From the NCBI GenBank assembly GCA_937138475.1, contig CAKZPD010000033.1, forward strand, positions 173,437-237,436: a stretch of DNA of 64,000 nucleotides. The letters are read 5' to 3'. This stretch comes from an uncultured Sulfitobacter sp. (lineage in GTDB: Bacteria > Pseudomonadota > Alphaproteobacteria > Rhodobacterales > Rhodobacteraceae). The notes under the pieces were generated by a model. The model had not been told where the DNA came from and ran no database searches. It was given only the letters and a program-made list of their open reading frames with translations. Each line of letters starts with the position of its first letter. Position 1 is the stretch's first letter. The position numbers were made by a program, and so were the translations under genes. Positions 31,084-39,732 of the stretch are shown here, one piece after another.

Positions 31084-31939
31084 CGGCAGCACCATAAGCT
31101 ATGCGCCCATACGCCTGGCCGGGCTTTGCCGAATTTTGCTGCGCGGTGTGCCGATGGCCGCGCTGGTGTTTGGCGGGCTGATCGTGCTGTTGCTGGTGCG
31201 TTTGGCCGAACGCCCGCTGTTTGGGCTGCACCGGCCTGTCACCCCGTTCATCACGGTGTTTGTGTGCCGCGGTGCGCTTTGGCTTCTTGGGCTGCGCCTG
31301 CAGGTCCATGGCGCCCCGATGATGCAGCGCGGCGCGGTGGTGGCCAACCATTCAAGCTGGCTGGATGTGTTCGTGCTGAACGCGGTAAAGCGCATCTATT
31401 TCGTATCAAAATCCGAGGTCGAGGCCTGGCCGGGCATTGGCTGGCTGGCTCGGGCGACCGGCACGGTGTTCATCGAACGCAACCCCAAAAAGGCGCGGGT
31501 GCAGACGGCGCTGTTTCGCGATCGGCTGTTGGCGGGGCACAAGCTTTTGTTCTTTCCCGAAGGCACCAGCACCGATGGGCAACGGGTCTTGCCGTTCAAG
31601 ACCACGCTCTTTGCGTCGTTTTTTGCCCCCGAGCTGAAGCACGCGATCTGGGTTCAGCCGGTGTCGGTGGTGTATTGCCCGCCCCCCGGCGCCGAACCGC
31701 GGCTTTATGGCTGGTGGGGGGATATGTCCTTTGGGGCGCATCTGGTGGCAATGTTGGCGCTGCCGCGGCACGGCGCGGTGCGGCTGCGCTATCACCCGCC
31801 GATTGCCGTGTCGGGGGTGCCAGGGCGCAAGGTTCTGGCCAAAATGGCCGAGGACGCGGTGCGCGGCGGCTTTGCCCTGGATCAACCGCACGCGCCATCC
31901 CCCCCGCCCATTGCCCCGCCCCCCAGGCCCGCACCATAG
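31070..31939 (+). CDS. olsA: Lyso-ornithine lipid O-acyltransferase
   Basis: OlsA acylates lyso-ornithine lipid to finish ornithine lipid. The protein is 289 residues with an N-terminal membrane helix (about residues 26-45). It carries the PlsC acyltransferase motifs: NHSSWLD (the H-x4-D catalytic block), FIERNPKK, and FPEGTSTDG. The C-terminal tail is Pro-rich. Overlap with olsB by 14 bp indicates translational coupling. PlsC (phosphatidic acid synthesis) has the same fold, but the olsB neighbour decides the call. Confidence 0.9.
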   Translation: MIWDDGSTISYAPIRLAGLCRILLRGVPMAALVFGGLIVLLLVRLAERPLFGLHRPVTPFITVFVCRGALWLLGLRLQVHGAPMMQRGAVVANHSSWLDVFVLNAVKRIYFVSKSEVEAWPGIGWLARATGTVFIERNPKKARVQTALFRDRLLAGHKLLFFPEGTSTDGQRVLPFKTTLFASFFAPELKHAIWVQPVSVVYCPPPGAEPRLYGWWGDMSFGAHLVAMLALPRHGAVRLRYHPPIAVSGVPGRKVLAKMAEDAVRGGFALDQPHAPSPPPIAPPPRPAP

Positions 31940-32114
31940 CCCGTGAAACAAGGCGTTTTTCCCCTTGCGCAGGGGGCTTGGGTGGTCTATCAGCGCCGCA
32001 CTGAAACCCGCAGGTGGGATTGGGCCATTCGGGGGAGACATCCCCGATCGTCCGCCGGTTGGCGCATCCGCGTCGAGACCCCGCCCTAGGATAAAACCGG
32101 AAAGGTATAAAGAC

Positions 32115-32888
32115 ATGGCTCTTCCCGAGTTCACCATGCGCCAATTGCTTGAAGCTGGCGTTCACTTTGGTCACCAAACACAGCGCTGGAACCCACGCAT
32201 GGGTCCGTTCATCTATGGCGCACGCAACGGCATCCACATCATGGACCTGACACAGACCGTTCCCATGTTGGACGCGGCGCTGAACGCCATCCGTGAAACC
32301 GTTGCCAAAGGCGGCAGCATCCTGTTCGTCGGCACCAAGCGCCAGGCGGCACAGCCGATCGCCGATGCAGCCGAAAAATGCGCCCAGTATTACATGAACC
32401 ACCGCTGGCTCGGTGGCACGCTGACCAACTGGCAGACCGTAAGCCAGTCGATTGCCCGTCTGAAAAACATCGACGAACAATCCGAGCGCGGCTTTGCCGG
32501 CCTGACCAAAAAAGAGCGTCTGGGCATGGAACGTGACCAGGGCAAGCTTCAGGCGTCTTTGGGCGGTATCCGCGAAATGGGCGGCCGCCCTGATCTGATT
32601 TTTGTCATCGACGTCAAAAAAGAAGCATTGGCCATCGCCGAAGCCAACAAACTGGGCATTCCGGTTGTTGCGGTTGTCGATACCAACTGCTCGCCTGATG
32701 GCGTGGATTACATCATTCCGGGCAACGACGACGCATCGCGCGCCATCAGCCTGTATTGCGATCTGGCCTCGCGGGCCGCGCTTGACGGCATGAGCGCGCA
32801 ACTGGGCGCAGCTGGTGTTGATCTGGGCGAAATGGAAGCCGGTCTGGTCGAAGAGACCGTGGCCGAAACCGAAGCCGCCGAAGCGTAA
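32115..32888 (+). CDS. rpsB: Ribosomal protein uS2
   Basis: uS2 is a 257-residue protein of the small subunit. The family start [20 protein letters not shown] is at ATG 32115, preceded by GGAAAGG about 12 bases upstream; in-frame codons from 31965 are leader. Conserved segments include [43 protein letters not shown] and [28 protein letters not shown] Glu-rich tail ends the protein. The 175-bp leader from olsA (31940-32114) probably carries the promoter, but I could not settle on boxes. It forms an operon with tsf. Confidence 0.98.
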   Translation: MALPEFTMRQLLEAGVHFGHQTQRWNPRMGPFIYGARNGIHIMDLTQTVPMLDAALNAIRETVAKGGSILFVGTKRQAAQPIADAAEKCAQYYMNHRWLGGTLTNWQTVSQSIARLKNIDEQSERGFAGLTKKERLGMERDQGKLQASLGGIREMGGRPDLIFVIDVKKEALAIAEANKLGIPVVAVVDTNCSPDGVDYIIPGNDDASRAISLYCDLASRAALDGMSAQLGAAGVDLGEMEAGLVEETVAETEAAEA

Positions 32889-32913
32889 GACACAGGCGGC
32901 TTGCTGGCCGCGC

Positions 32914-32937
32914 TGGGGCAGGGTGCATCCTGCCCCA
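32914..32937 (+). promoter_or_regulatory. Intercistronic hairpin between rpsB and tsf
   Basis: A perfect 9-bp stem TGGGGCAGG (32914-32922) / CCTGCCCCA (32929-32937) with a 6-base loop is not followed by a T-run. It may attenuate tsf or stabilise rpsB mRNA; this is inference. Confidence 0.55.
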
Positions 32938-32966
32938 TTCCCTTTGGATATACAGGAGAAGATCAG

Positions 32967-33842
32967 ATGGCGATTACTGCATCTATGGTCAAAGAACTGC
33001 GCGATTCCACCGGCGCAGGCATGATGGACGCGAAAAAAGCGTTGACCGAAACAAATGGCGACATGGAAGCGGCGGTTGATTGGCTGCGCACCAAAGGTCT
33101 GGCCAAAGCGGCGAAAAAATCGGGCCGCACCGCGGCCGAAGGTCTGGTCGCAGTGTCCGTCGAAGGCGGCCACGGCGTCGCGGTCGAGGTAAACTCGGAA
33201 ACTGATTTCGTTGGCAAGAACGCTGAATTCCAAGCCATGGTCAGCGGCATCGCCGCTGTTGCAGTGGGTGTGGCCGATCTGGACGCGCTGAATGCGGCGG
33301 ATATGGGCGGCAAGCCCGTTTCCGAAGTGATCACCGACAAGATCGCCACCATCGGTGAAAACATGTCCCTGCGCCGGATGAGCGCGATCGACGGCGATGT
33401 TGTGGTGTCTTATGTGCACAACGCAGCGGCGCCCGGCATGGGCAAAATCGGCGTTTTGGTCGCAATGACCGGCGGCGACGAAGCCTTTGGCAAACAGGTT
33501 GCCATGCATATTGCCGCGGTCAACCCCGCGTCCCTGTCCGAAGCCGATCTGGACCCAGCGGTTGTTGAAAAAGAAAAGCAGGTTCAGATGGATATTGCCC
33601 GCGAAAGCGGCAAGCCAGAAGCGGTGATCGAAAAGATGATCGTGGGCCGGATGAAGAAATACATGTCCGAAGTCACCTTGCTGAACCAACAGTTCGTGGT
33701 GAACCCTGACGTGACCGTGGGCGACGCAGCCAAAGAGGCCGGCGCCACCATCACCGGTTTTGTCCGGCTTGAAGTTGGCGAAGGCATCGAAGTCGTCAAA
33801 GAAGACTTTGCCGCCGAGGTCGCAAAAGCCGCGCAGGGCTGA
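32967..33842 (+). CDS. tsf: Translation elongation factor Ts
   Basis: EF-Ts is the guanine nucleotide exchange factor for EF-Tu. The protein is 291 residues from ATG 32967 with CAGGAGAAG upstream. The family start [20 protein letters not shown] and [22 protein letters not shown] form the UBA-like N-terminal domain. [17 protein letters not shown] is the TDFVxxN nucleotide-exchange motif. Two dimerisation-type subdomains follow. It pairs with rpsB and ends in a strong terminator. Confidence 0.98.
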   Translation: MAITASMVKELRDSTGAGMMDAKKALTETNGDMEAAVDWLRTKGLAKAAKKSGRTAAEGLVAVSVEGGHGVAVEVNSETDFVGKNAEFQAMVSGIAAVAVGVADLDALNAADMGGKPVSEVITDKIATIGENMSLRRMSAIDGDVVVSYVHNAAAPGMGKIGVLVAMTGGDEAFGKQVAMHIAAVNPASLSEADLDPAVVEKEKQVQMDIARESGKPEAVIEKMIVGRMKKYMSEVTLLNQQFVVNPDVTVGDAAKEAGATITGFVRLEVGEGIEVVKEDFAAEVAKAAQG

Positions 33843-33866
33843 TCGCCCGCCAGCGATGAAAATGTA

Positions 33867-33902
33867 AACGGGGTGCCCCATATGGTGGCGCCCCGTTTTT
33901 TT
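33867..33902 (+). terminator. Terminator of rpsB-tsf
   Basis: AACGGGGTGCC pairs with GGCGCCCCGTT (11 pairs with one wobble) around a short loop, followed by seven T residues. Confidence 0.9.
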
Positions 33903-34200
33903 ATGCGTTGTCTTTTTTGTTGTCTCGGGGCAGGGCGCGCGCCGGCGCCGCAGCGTCAACCGGGGGATCAGGGATTTTGGGGGCGAAAGGTCCGACCCAG
34001 AATAAGGAAGAATACTTTTCTGGGCCGGGGTCCGGTTAGACCGGTCAGGATGAGAGGCCTCGATATTGCGAAACGATCAACCTGGAAGCTCCAGCAGCTA
34101 AGCCACCACTCACGGAACACGGGAATTTTGCACTTTTTTGTGACAATAAGCAAGTATGGGAATCCTTACTTGCGTCAAAAAGCGCGAATTACGGTGCGGG
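33903..34200. other. Convergent intergenic region between tsf and luxR-type gene
   Basis: These 298 bp hold no convincing gene. An inverted repeat GCAAGTA (34150-34156) / TACTTGC (34167-34173), read on the minus strand, follows the stop of the LuxR-type gene by about 27 bp and may act as its weak terminator. Confidence 0.5.
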
Positions 34201-34956
34201 TTACAACCGCTGCGTGAACATCTGGTTCGAAAATGCGGCCTTCAGAACGGCCTGGGCGGTCGTATCAACGGCCAGCGCCTCGCGAGCGAGTCGCAGATGC
34301 TTTTCGACTGTTGGCGGGGTCAGCCCCATCAGGGTGGCGATTTCCTGGGTTGTTTTGCCGTCTCCGACCCATTCAAGGGTTTCGCGCTGGCGCTTGGTCA
34401 GGGTGCGGGCGGGGGCGTTGTATGGCAGGGTCAATATCTTGAGGTGGGCAATGTTGTTCATCAGGTGGATGTCTTCGCCATGCTCGGCCCAGATGGCGTT
34501 GACGTCGCATTGGCTCAGCCCGGTGCGGGCGGTCAGGGCGATGGCCCCCTTGGACCGCTGTGATACCGATCTAAAGCTGATCGTATATCCTGCGGTAACT
34601 TGATTTTGTTGATTAAAATGAAAGAAGCGTTCTTCTGCTTTGGTCATGGTGCGGGCGGTATACATCTGTTCGATGATATCCCAACTGGCAGCGCCGTCAT
34701 GGGTTTGCGCCCATTTGACCATGGGGGCGTCGTTGTATTTTTGTTCGCCAAGAAACACGTCGATATAGGATTGGCTGTGGTTGGTCAGGATGATGAAATC
34801 ATCAGGATCCCCAAGCGAATCGTGGGTGCGATAACGTGTGAACCCGTAAATCAGCCGATCAAAGCCGAACTGCGCCATCTTGGTGGTATGGGCCTCCCAC
34901 AGCTCTTCCAGACTGCTGCAATTGGTCAAGAACCCAAGATAGCTGCGCAGGCTCAT
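34201..34956 (-). CDS. LuxR-family regulator with N-terminal autoinducer-binding-like domain (solo)
   Basis: The protein is 251 residues from ATG 34956. The N-terminal ~160 residues resemble an acyl-homoserine-lactone-binding domain (YNDAPMVKWAQTHDGAASWD). The usual Asp-Pro pair of TraR/LuxR is split here (D-A-P), and the first conserved Trp is not evident. The C-terminal helix-turn-helix is clear: RTLTKRQRETLEWVGDGKTT, then QEIATLMGLTPPTVEKHLRL. No luxI-type synthase is nearby, so it is a LuxR solo. The start overlaps the aroQ stop (ATGA), so the two are translated together. The ligand is unknown. Confidence 0.85.
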   Translation of the reverse strand: MSLRSYLGFLTNCSSLEELWEAHTTKMAQFGFDRLIYGFTRYRTHDSLGDPDDFIILTNHSQSYIDVFLGEQKYNDAPMVKWAQTHDGAASWDIIEQMYTARTMTKAEERFFHFNQQNQVTAGYTISFRSVSQRSKGAIALTARTGLSQCDVNAIWAEHGEDIHLMNNIAHLKILTLPYNAPARTLTKRQRETLEWVGDGKTTQEIATLMGLTPPTVEKHLRLAREALAVDTTAQAVLKAAFSNQMFTQRL

Positions 34957-35390
34957 CCGTCGATCCGGGCGCGCATTGCGTCCATCGCCAGGATATAGCC
35001 ATGGGCGCCAAAGCCGCAAATCTGCCCCACCGCAACCGGCGCGATAAAGGATTTATGGCGAAAGGCCTCGCGGGCGTGAATGTTGCTTAGGTGCAGCTCA
35101 ACCACCGGCACCTCGGCCGAGGAAATCGCATCCATCAGCGCCACGGATGTATGCGTATAAGCGCCAGCGTTAAAGATGATCCCATCCTTGACACCGCGGG
35201 CTTGGTGAATGGCATCAATCAGCGCGCCTTCGTGGTTTGACTGTAGAAAATCTACTGTCCAGCCGGTCTTGGCGGCATGGCTGCGGCACATGTCTTCGAT
35301 GTCTTGCAACGTGGTCGAGCCATAGACCTCGGGTTGGCGTGTGCCCAAAAGATTAAGGTTCGGTCCGTTCAGGATCAAAAGCGACGGCAT
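34953..35390 (-). CDS. aroQ: Type II 3-dehydroquinate dehydratase
   Basis: AroQ dehydrates 3-dehydroquinate in the shikimate pathway. The protein is 145 residues, standard for the type II dodecameric enzyme. Motifs are LILNGPNLNLLGTRQPEVYG, the QSNHEGALIDAIH segment, NAGAYTHTSVALMDAI and VELHLSNIHAREAFRHKS, which include the catalytic Tyr (of VYGS), Asn and His positions. A 16-bp palindrome CAAAAGGGCCCCTTTG (35393-35408) covers the ribosome binding region just before the start and might influence translation. A luxR-type gene overlaps the 3' end. Confidence 0.95.
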   Translation of the reverse strand: MPSLLILNGPNLNLLGTRQPEVYGSTTLQDIEDMCRSHAAKTGWTVDFLQSNHEGALIDAIHQARGVKDGIIFNAGAYTHTSVALMDAISSAEVPVVELHLSNIHAREAFRHKSFIAPVAVGQICGFGAHGYILAMDAMRARIDG

Positions 35391-35496
35391 GTCAAAAGGG
35401 CCCCTTTGCTGGCAATTCCCTATCTTTAGCCGCCGCGCTTTGCCGCTGTCCAGAGACAGATCGCCCTAACGGGGATTTCTGCCGGCGAAAACCGGG

Positions 35497-38133
35497 TTAA
35501 CAGGCGGTTTTCAAGTGGTTTTCCATATCAGATTGGGCCATCTCAAGCATCTTGGACGCCTTGCCCAGCTCTTGCAGGGATTGATCGCGTTGGTCAGATT
35601 TCGCGTTGTTCTGGACGATGCGCATGGTTTTGGCCAATTCCGACGCCCCCATCAACGCGGCGCTGCCGATGGCCTTGTGGGCGATTTTGCTGGCGGCCTG
35701 GGTGTCGTCGGCCAGCAAAAGCCGGTTGGCATTGTCGATGAAATCGCGTTGCTCCTGCACGAACTTGTCAACAAAACTGCGTGCGGCATCTGGCCCGGCA
35801 ATCATGACCAATTCGTCAAAAATACTGGTGTCCAAGCTGTTGGGGTGATCCATTGGGGCCTCCTGTGTTTGGGGTGGGGGGGATGTGTCGTCATTGGTGT
35901 GGCTGCGGGTCAGGTGCCCTTCTTCGCACAACCGTTTGAGCATCCGGGAAATGCTGGACAGCGTCACCGGCTTGGGCACGATAAAGGCAATGCCGGCCTG
36001 ATCAAATTCGGCCAGGTCCTCGACCGTGAAGGCGGTCATGGCAATGATCGGGGTGCGCAGGTGCTGTTCTTGCTGCGAGATAATCGCCGCAGCCTCAAGC
36101 CCGCCCATATTGGGCATGTTGATGTCAGTCACCACTAGATCAAAGCGCCCGTGCTTGGCGCATTCGACCGCCTCGCGGCCATCTTCGGCGCTGGTAACGT
36201 CGAAACCAAATCGGCCCAGCATCATTTCGATCAGCTTGCGATTGGTCGAATGGTCCTCGGCGATCAAAACGGAAAAACCGCTAAAGTCTTGGGGCTGCTG
36301 GTCGGCAGGGGCCGGTTCGGGAAGGGCCTCTTGGGGGTCTTCGACCAGGTCGAAATCAACCCGCAGCGTAAAGATGGTGCCAATGCCGATTTCGCTGGTC
36401 AGATCCAGCGTGCCGCCCAAACGGTCTGCTGCGCGTTTGGCAATGCCAAGGCCCAGCCCGGTGCCCATCTGTTTGCTGGGCACATCCTTGTTGGCGGTTT
36501 CAAAATCATCAAACACCCGCGCCTTCATGTGATCGGGGATGCCGATGCCTGTGTCCTCGACCTGGATGCGCATCGACAGTTTGCCGTCTTGGATGCCTTG
36601 GCTTTTCATCCGAATGGTCAAGGCCCCGTCGGCGGTGAACTTGTTGGCGTTGCTGAACAAATTCTGCATCAGCGTGTCCAGATCCCGCTTGGATCCCCAC
36701 ACGGTGCGTTCGCATTCCGGATCCAGGATCAGATTGACGCGGTTGCCCTTGGTCAACAGCAGCGATTGGTTCACATGGGCCAAATCATGTGCAACGTCGA
36801 TCAGTTTGAAATTCACCTTGTGATCATCCGAACCCTTTTCAGACATGCGGGTGAATTCAAGAATATTGTTGACCTGGGCCAGGGCCTGTTCGCTGGATTT
36901 CAGCGCCGTTTCAACAAGTTGATCGTGGTCCAGATCCGAATCCGATTCCTTGATCAAATCAAGCGAGGCAATAACCCCTTGCAGCGGCGTGCGCATTTCA
37001 TGCGACATGACCGCCAGGAACCTTTCACGGGCGCGCACGCTTTCTTCGGCGGTGGCCAGCGCCTTTTCCAGCTTGCGCTGCGTTTCATGGCGCGACGAAA
37101 TATCGCGCAGGAACAAAAGGTAAATCGGAACGCCGTGGGATGTCTTGGTCGATACGGCTGTGACCTCGGCCGGGAATTCGCGGCCCGATTTGTCGCGGGC
37201 CCGGCGCACCGATCGCCCCTCGGCCAGGATGTTGTTGGTGCCGGTTTGCAGCAGCATTTTCAATTCGTTGTGGAACAAGGGCATCAAATGATCGGGCACG
37301 ATCAGGTCTTTGACATGGGTGCCGATTGCCTCGTCCTGGGAATAGCCCAAAATCCGTTCGGCCGCCGGGTTGAATTGCGTGACGCGGATGTTTTCATCGC
37401 AAACAATCACCGCATCCGCCGAACATTCGATCGTCTTTTCAAACACATCACTTAGATCACGCATTTTTTTCGCACGGGCCTGCGCAACATAGTTCAGCCG
37501 CAACCCAAGCAGCAAAACCATCACCAGAGCGATTTCGTAATAGATAGAATAGCTGCCGTAATCGTTCAGCAAATCCTGGTGTCTTGTCGAAAATTCGTTG
37601 GTGCGTTTGGTCAAAAGCGCAAAGATCGAAACCAAGGCTTCGCGAATTTTTGGGCTGACTTTTTCAACCTGAAAGAACAAGGTCGCATAGGGCAGGGGCT
37701 GACCGGCGGGGGTTTCGTCGATCAGTCTGGCCATCTCGTTGCGCAGGTCGGTGATGGTGATAATCGTGGCAATATCGTCCGCGCCAAGGCCCAGTTCGGC
37801 GCGGGCTAGAATGGCCTCAAAACTGCTGACCCGGCTGTAGAAAATGTCAAAAGTTTTAATGAACTCTTTTTGGTCAACGCGTTTGTTGCCCCAGGCCCGC
37901 TCTAGCGCGAGCTCCATCCGCCTGAATTCTACCTCAAGTTGAGATATCGTCCAGGTCATGTTGTCGGTCTGAACCCTTTGCATATCTTGCGAAGATTTGA
38001 TCAGCTCGCGGTTGTAATAAAAGGACGAGCTGATGCCAACAAGCAACAGCCCGACCAGCGCGATCACAACGAACAGGGTGTGATCCAGCCGAAGCCCACG
38101 ACGTTTTCGACGTGTTTTGGTTATGTGCGTCAC
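35497..38133 (-). CDS. Hybrid sensor histidine kinase with PAS, REC and HPt domains
   Basis: The protein is 878 residues from GTG 38133. Order: TM1 (about 17-37), a periplasmic helical region of ~155 residues, TM2 (~198-216), PAS (~230-350), HisKA with His378 (MSHEMRTPLQG), HATPase (N box LMQNLFSNANKF, G boxes DTGIGI and GTGLGLGIAKR), receiver domain with Asp670 (VVTDINMPNMGG), and a C-terminal HPt domain with His819 (AHKAIGSAALMGA). It is a self-contained His-Asp-His relay of the ArcB/BarA type, expected to phosphorylate a separate response regulator. The start codon is 3 bp after the stop of the periplasmic SUOX-like gene. The NarL-type gene at 38900 is the natural partner by position. Confidence 0.92.
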   Translation of the reverse strand: MTHITKTRRKRRGLRLDHTLFVVIALVGLLLVGISSSFYYNRELIKSSQDMQRVQTDNMTWTISQLEVEFRRMELALERAWGNKRVDQKEFIKTFDIFYSRVSSFEAILARAELGLGADDIATIITITDLRNEMARLIDETPAGQPLPYATLFFQVEKVSPKIREALVSIFALLTKRTNEFSTRHQDLLNDYGSYSIYYEIALVMVLLLGLRLNYVAQARAKKMRDLSDVFEKTIECSADAVIVCDENIRVTQFNPAAERILGYSQDEAIGTHVKDLIVPDHLMPLFHNELKMLLQTGTNNILAEGRSVRRARDKSGREFPAEVTAVSTKTSHGVPIYLLFLRDISSRHETQRKLEKALATAEESVRARERFLAVMSHEMRTPLQGVIASLDLIKESDSDLDHDQLVETALKSSEQALAQVNNILEFTRMSEKGSDDHKVNFKLIDVAHDLAHVNQSLLLTKGNRVNLILDPECERTVWGSKRDLDTLMQNLFSNANKFTADGALTIRMKSQGIQDGKLSMRIQVEDTGIGIPDHMKARVFDDFETANKDVPSKQMGTGLGLGIAKRAADRLGGTLDLTSEIGIGTIFTLRVDFDLVEDPQEALPEPAPADQQPQDFSGFSVLIAEDHSTNRKLIEMMLGRFGFDVTSAEDGREAVECAKHGRFDLVVTDINMPNMGGLEAAAIISQQEQHLRTPIIAMTAFTVEDLAEFDQAGIAFIVPKPVTLSSISRMLKRLCEEGHLTRSHTNDDTSPPPQTQEAPMDHPNSLDTSIFDELVMIAGPDAARSFVDKFVQEQRDFIDNANRLLLADDTQAASKIAHKAIGSAALMGASELAKTMRIVQNNAKSDQRDQSLQELGKASKMLEMAQSDMENHLKTAC

Positions 38134-38136
38134 CGA

Positions 38137-38703
38137 TTACCTTGCCGTGATATTCAACTCAACCAATTGCCAGATGCTATAGGAATAGACCTCGCCCCGG
38201 CGATACATTTCGGACTTGTCATAGGGAAATACAATCCACAATGGCCCCTTGGTGCGCAGGCTAAGCGGTTCACCGTTGACAGACGACGCAACGATGGGGG
38301 CGTCATCCGAAAGGATATCCATCGGGATTTCAACAACATAATCGTTTGCGGCCTTGGCTTTTATCACGCCACCCTTTGCGCCCACGCGTTCCAGAACCGT
38401 TTTCAGGCTGGGGCCGGCAAAACGGTTAATCCCGTCGGTCCACTGGGTGGATGTTTCAAAGCTGACCTGGGGCAGGGCGTCCAGCATATCGCGGTCAAAC
38501 TGGGCGCTGGCGCCGGCGTTGGTCTGGGCGATTTCGCCGATGACGGTCAGCAATGGCTCTGACGTGGCGGCGGCAAGCGGGTCGCCCGCCAGGGCCGGCG
38601 CGACAAGGGCCGGGGCCAGGGCCAACCCGGCCAAAAGGCCGATGCAGCGGCGGCGCAGCGCGTTGATGGCGGAATTCTTCTGCGGGAAATGCAAATCAGT
38701 CAT
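38137..38703 (-). CDS. Exported molybdopterin-oxidoreductase-like (SUOX-fold) protein, probably non-enzymatic
   Basis: The protein is 188 residues. The N-terminus has a basic RRR stretch and hydrophobic core ending APALA-GDPL, so it is exported. The mature part resembles the oxidoreductase molybdopterin-binding fold in small form (TQWTDGINRFAGPSLKTVLE, GPLWIVFPYDKS, YSIWQLVELNI). No cysteine exists in the mature sequence, so the conserved Mo-ligating Cys of sulfite oxidases is missing. It is likely a periplasmic sensing or binding partner of the hybrid kinase encoded 3 bp downstream. AAGGA precedes ATG 38703. The role is inference from context. Confidence 0.75.
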   Translation of the reverse strand: MTDLHFPQKNSAINALRRRCIGLLAGLALAPALVAPALAGDPLAAATSEPLLTVIGEIAQTNAGASAQFDRDMLDALPQVSFETSTQWTDGINRFAGPSLKTVLERVGAKGGVIKAKAANDYVVEIPMDILSDDAPIVASSVNGEPLSLRTKGPLWIVFPYDKSEMYRRGEVYSYSIWQLVELNITAR

Positions 38704-38714
38704 AAATAAATCCT

Positions 38715-38731
38715 TAAGTTAACTGAACTTA
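38715..38731 (-). promoter_or_regulatory. Inverted repeat next to the ribosome binding site of the SUOX-like gene
   Basis: TAAGTT (38715-38720) and AACTTA (38726-38731) are separated by 5 bp, directly upstream of the AAGGA ribosome binding site. It may be an operator for the divergent promoters or a small RNA hairpin affecting translation. Confidence 0.4.
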
Positions 38732-38899
38732 GGGTTGTCTGATTGTTGGGCCATTGGGTAGATTTCCTTCGCGTTAGATTTAACTCTTTGGATACTTATA
38801 CGCCATAAAGATTTGATTGTTAATAGTGGTGGAAAACCTGTCTTGCGTTGTATATTTAGCAAGAATTGGATAGTTGATGCAAAAAAGAGCCGAAATAAG

Positions 38900-39538
38900 A
38901 TGATGGAAGACGCGCAGACCAAAGACTTGTCTATCTTAATTGCGGATGATCACCAGTTGGTCCGCGAGATGATTGATATCTTTCTGACCAATTCGCTGAG
39001 CGCCGAGGTCACTGCCGTTGAGAACTTTGAGGACGCCATTACCGAGTTTTCGTCAGACAAAATATATGACGTGATCTTGTTGGATGTTGAAATGCCGGGG
39101 ATGCACGGGCTGTCCAGCGTGCAAAAAGCGGTTGAGCTGAACCCCAACAGCGCCGTTGTGGTGTTTTCGGGCAGTGTTTCAAACAGTTTCATCGCGCGGG
39201 CCATCCAGATGGGCGTCAAAGGGTATATTCCCAAGACATTGCCGTCCAAGTCCCTGGTGAACACCATCCGGTTGATCGCCTCGGGCGAGATGTTTCTGCC
39301 GTCGTCTTATTATCTGCAAAGCCAGTCCGACGGCGCCAACGCAGACCTGGGCATCACCCCGGCCGAGATGGACGTGCTGAAATACCTTCAGATCGGGCAC
39401 ACCAACAAAGAAATCGCCCGCGAGATGGACCTGACCGAGATGACGGTCAAAATGCACATGCGGTCGATCTGTGCAAAACTGTCGGTTAAAAACCGGACCC
39501 AAGCGGTTTTACGCGCGATTGAGCTGAACCTCCTCTGA
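38900..39538 (+). CDS. NarL/FixJ-type response regulator
   Basis: The protein is 212 residues from ATG 38900; the next codon (38903) is also ATG. The receiver domain has the acidic pair in ILIADDHQLVREM, phospho-acceptor Asp62 (LLDVEMPGMHG) and conserved Lys (GYIPKTL). The C-terminal LuxR-type helix-turn-helix is ITPAEMDVLKYLQIGHTNKE followed by IAREMDLTEMTVKMHM. It diverges from the SUOX-like/hybrid-kinase operon across an AT-rich 196-bp region, as expected of a cognate pair. Its target genes are unknown. Confidence 0.92.
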   Translation: MMEDAQTKDLSILIADDHQLVREMIDIFLTNSLSAEVTAVENFEDAITEFSSDKIYDVILLDVEMPGMHGLSSVQKAVELNPNSAVVVFSGSVSNSFIARAIQMGVKGYIPKTLPSKSLVNTIRLIASGEMFLPSSYYLQSQSDGANADLGITPAEMDVLKYLQIGHTNKEIAREMDLTEMTVKMHMRSICAKLSVKNRTQAVLRAIELNLL

Positions 39539-39732
39539 TCACTATCTTATTTTTGCTTAATCTAACTATCTGATTTGCTTAAAATGCTGCGACTGCAAAC
39601 CTTTTAGTGTCGCCAAGGGGGGGGGGGGCGTGCTATCCAAAGATATCTGTGTGCGCCGCAAGATATTTTGCGTGGTTGGGCCGTGCGGGCTAGGGTTGAT
39701 CAGGAATTATTCACCACCCGTTAGAGAATTTT
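39539..39732. other. Intergenic region with direct repeats and G12 tract
   Basis: TTTGCTTAA occurs at 39552-39560 and 39574-39582, spaced 22 bp (two helical turns). A run of twelve G lies at 39617-39628. The region may hold the promoter of the 53-codon gene at 39733. No -10/-35 pair was convincing. Confidence 0.5.

Noticed and set aside
31940..32114. Possible structured rpsB leader or uS2 autoregulatory element
   Set aside because: Only short stems were visible and no known leader consensus could be matched by eye.
31596..33959. 787-codon minus-strand frame opposite rpsB and tsf
   Set aside because: It covers two conserved translation genes and the tsf terminator. Its product has no recognisable domain, and it is a by-product of GC-rich codon usage.
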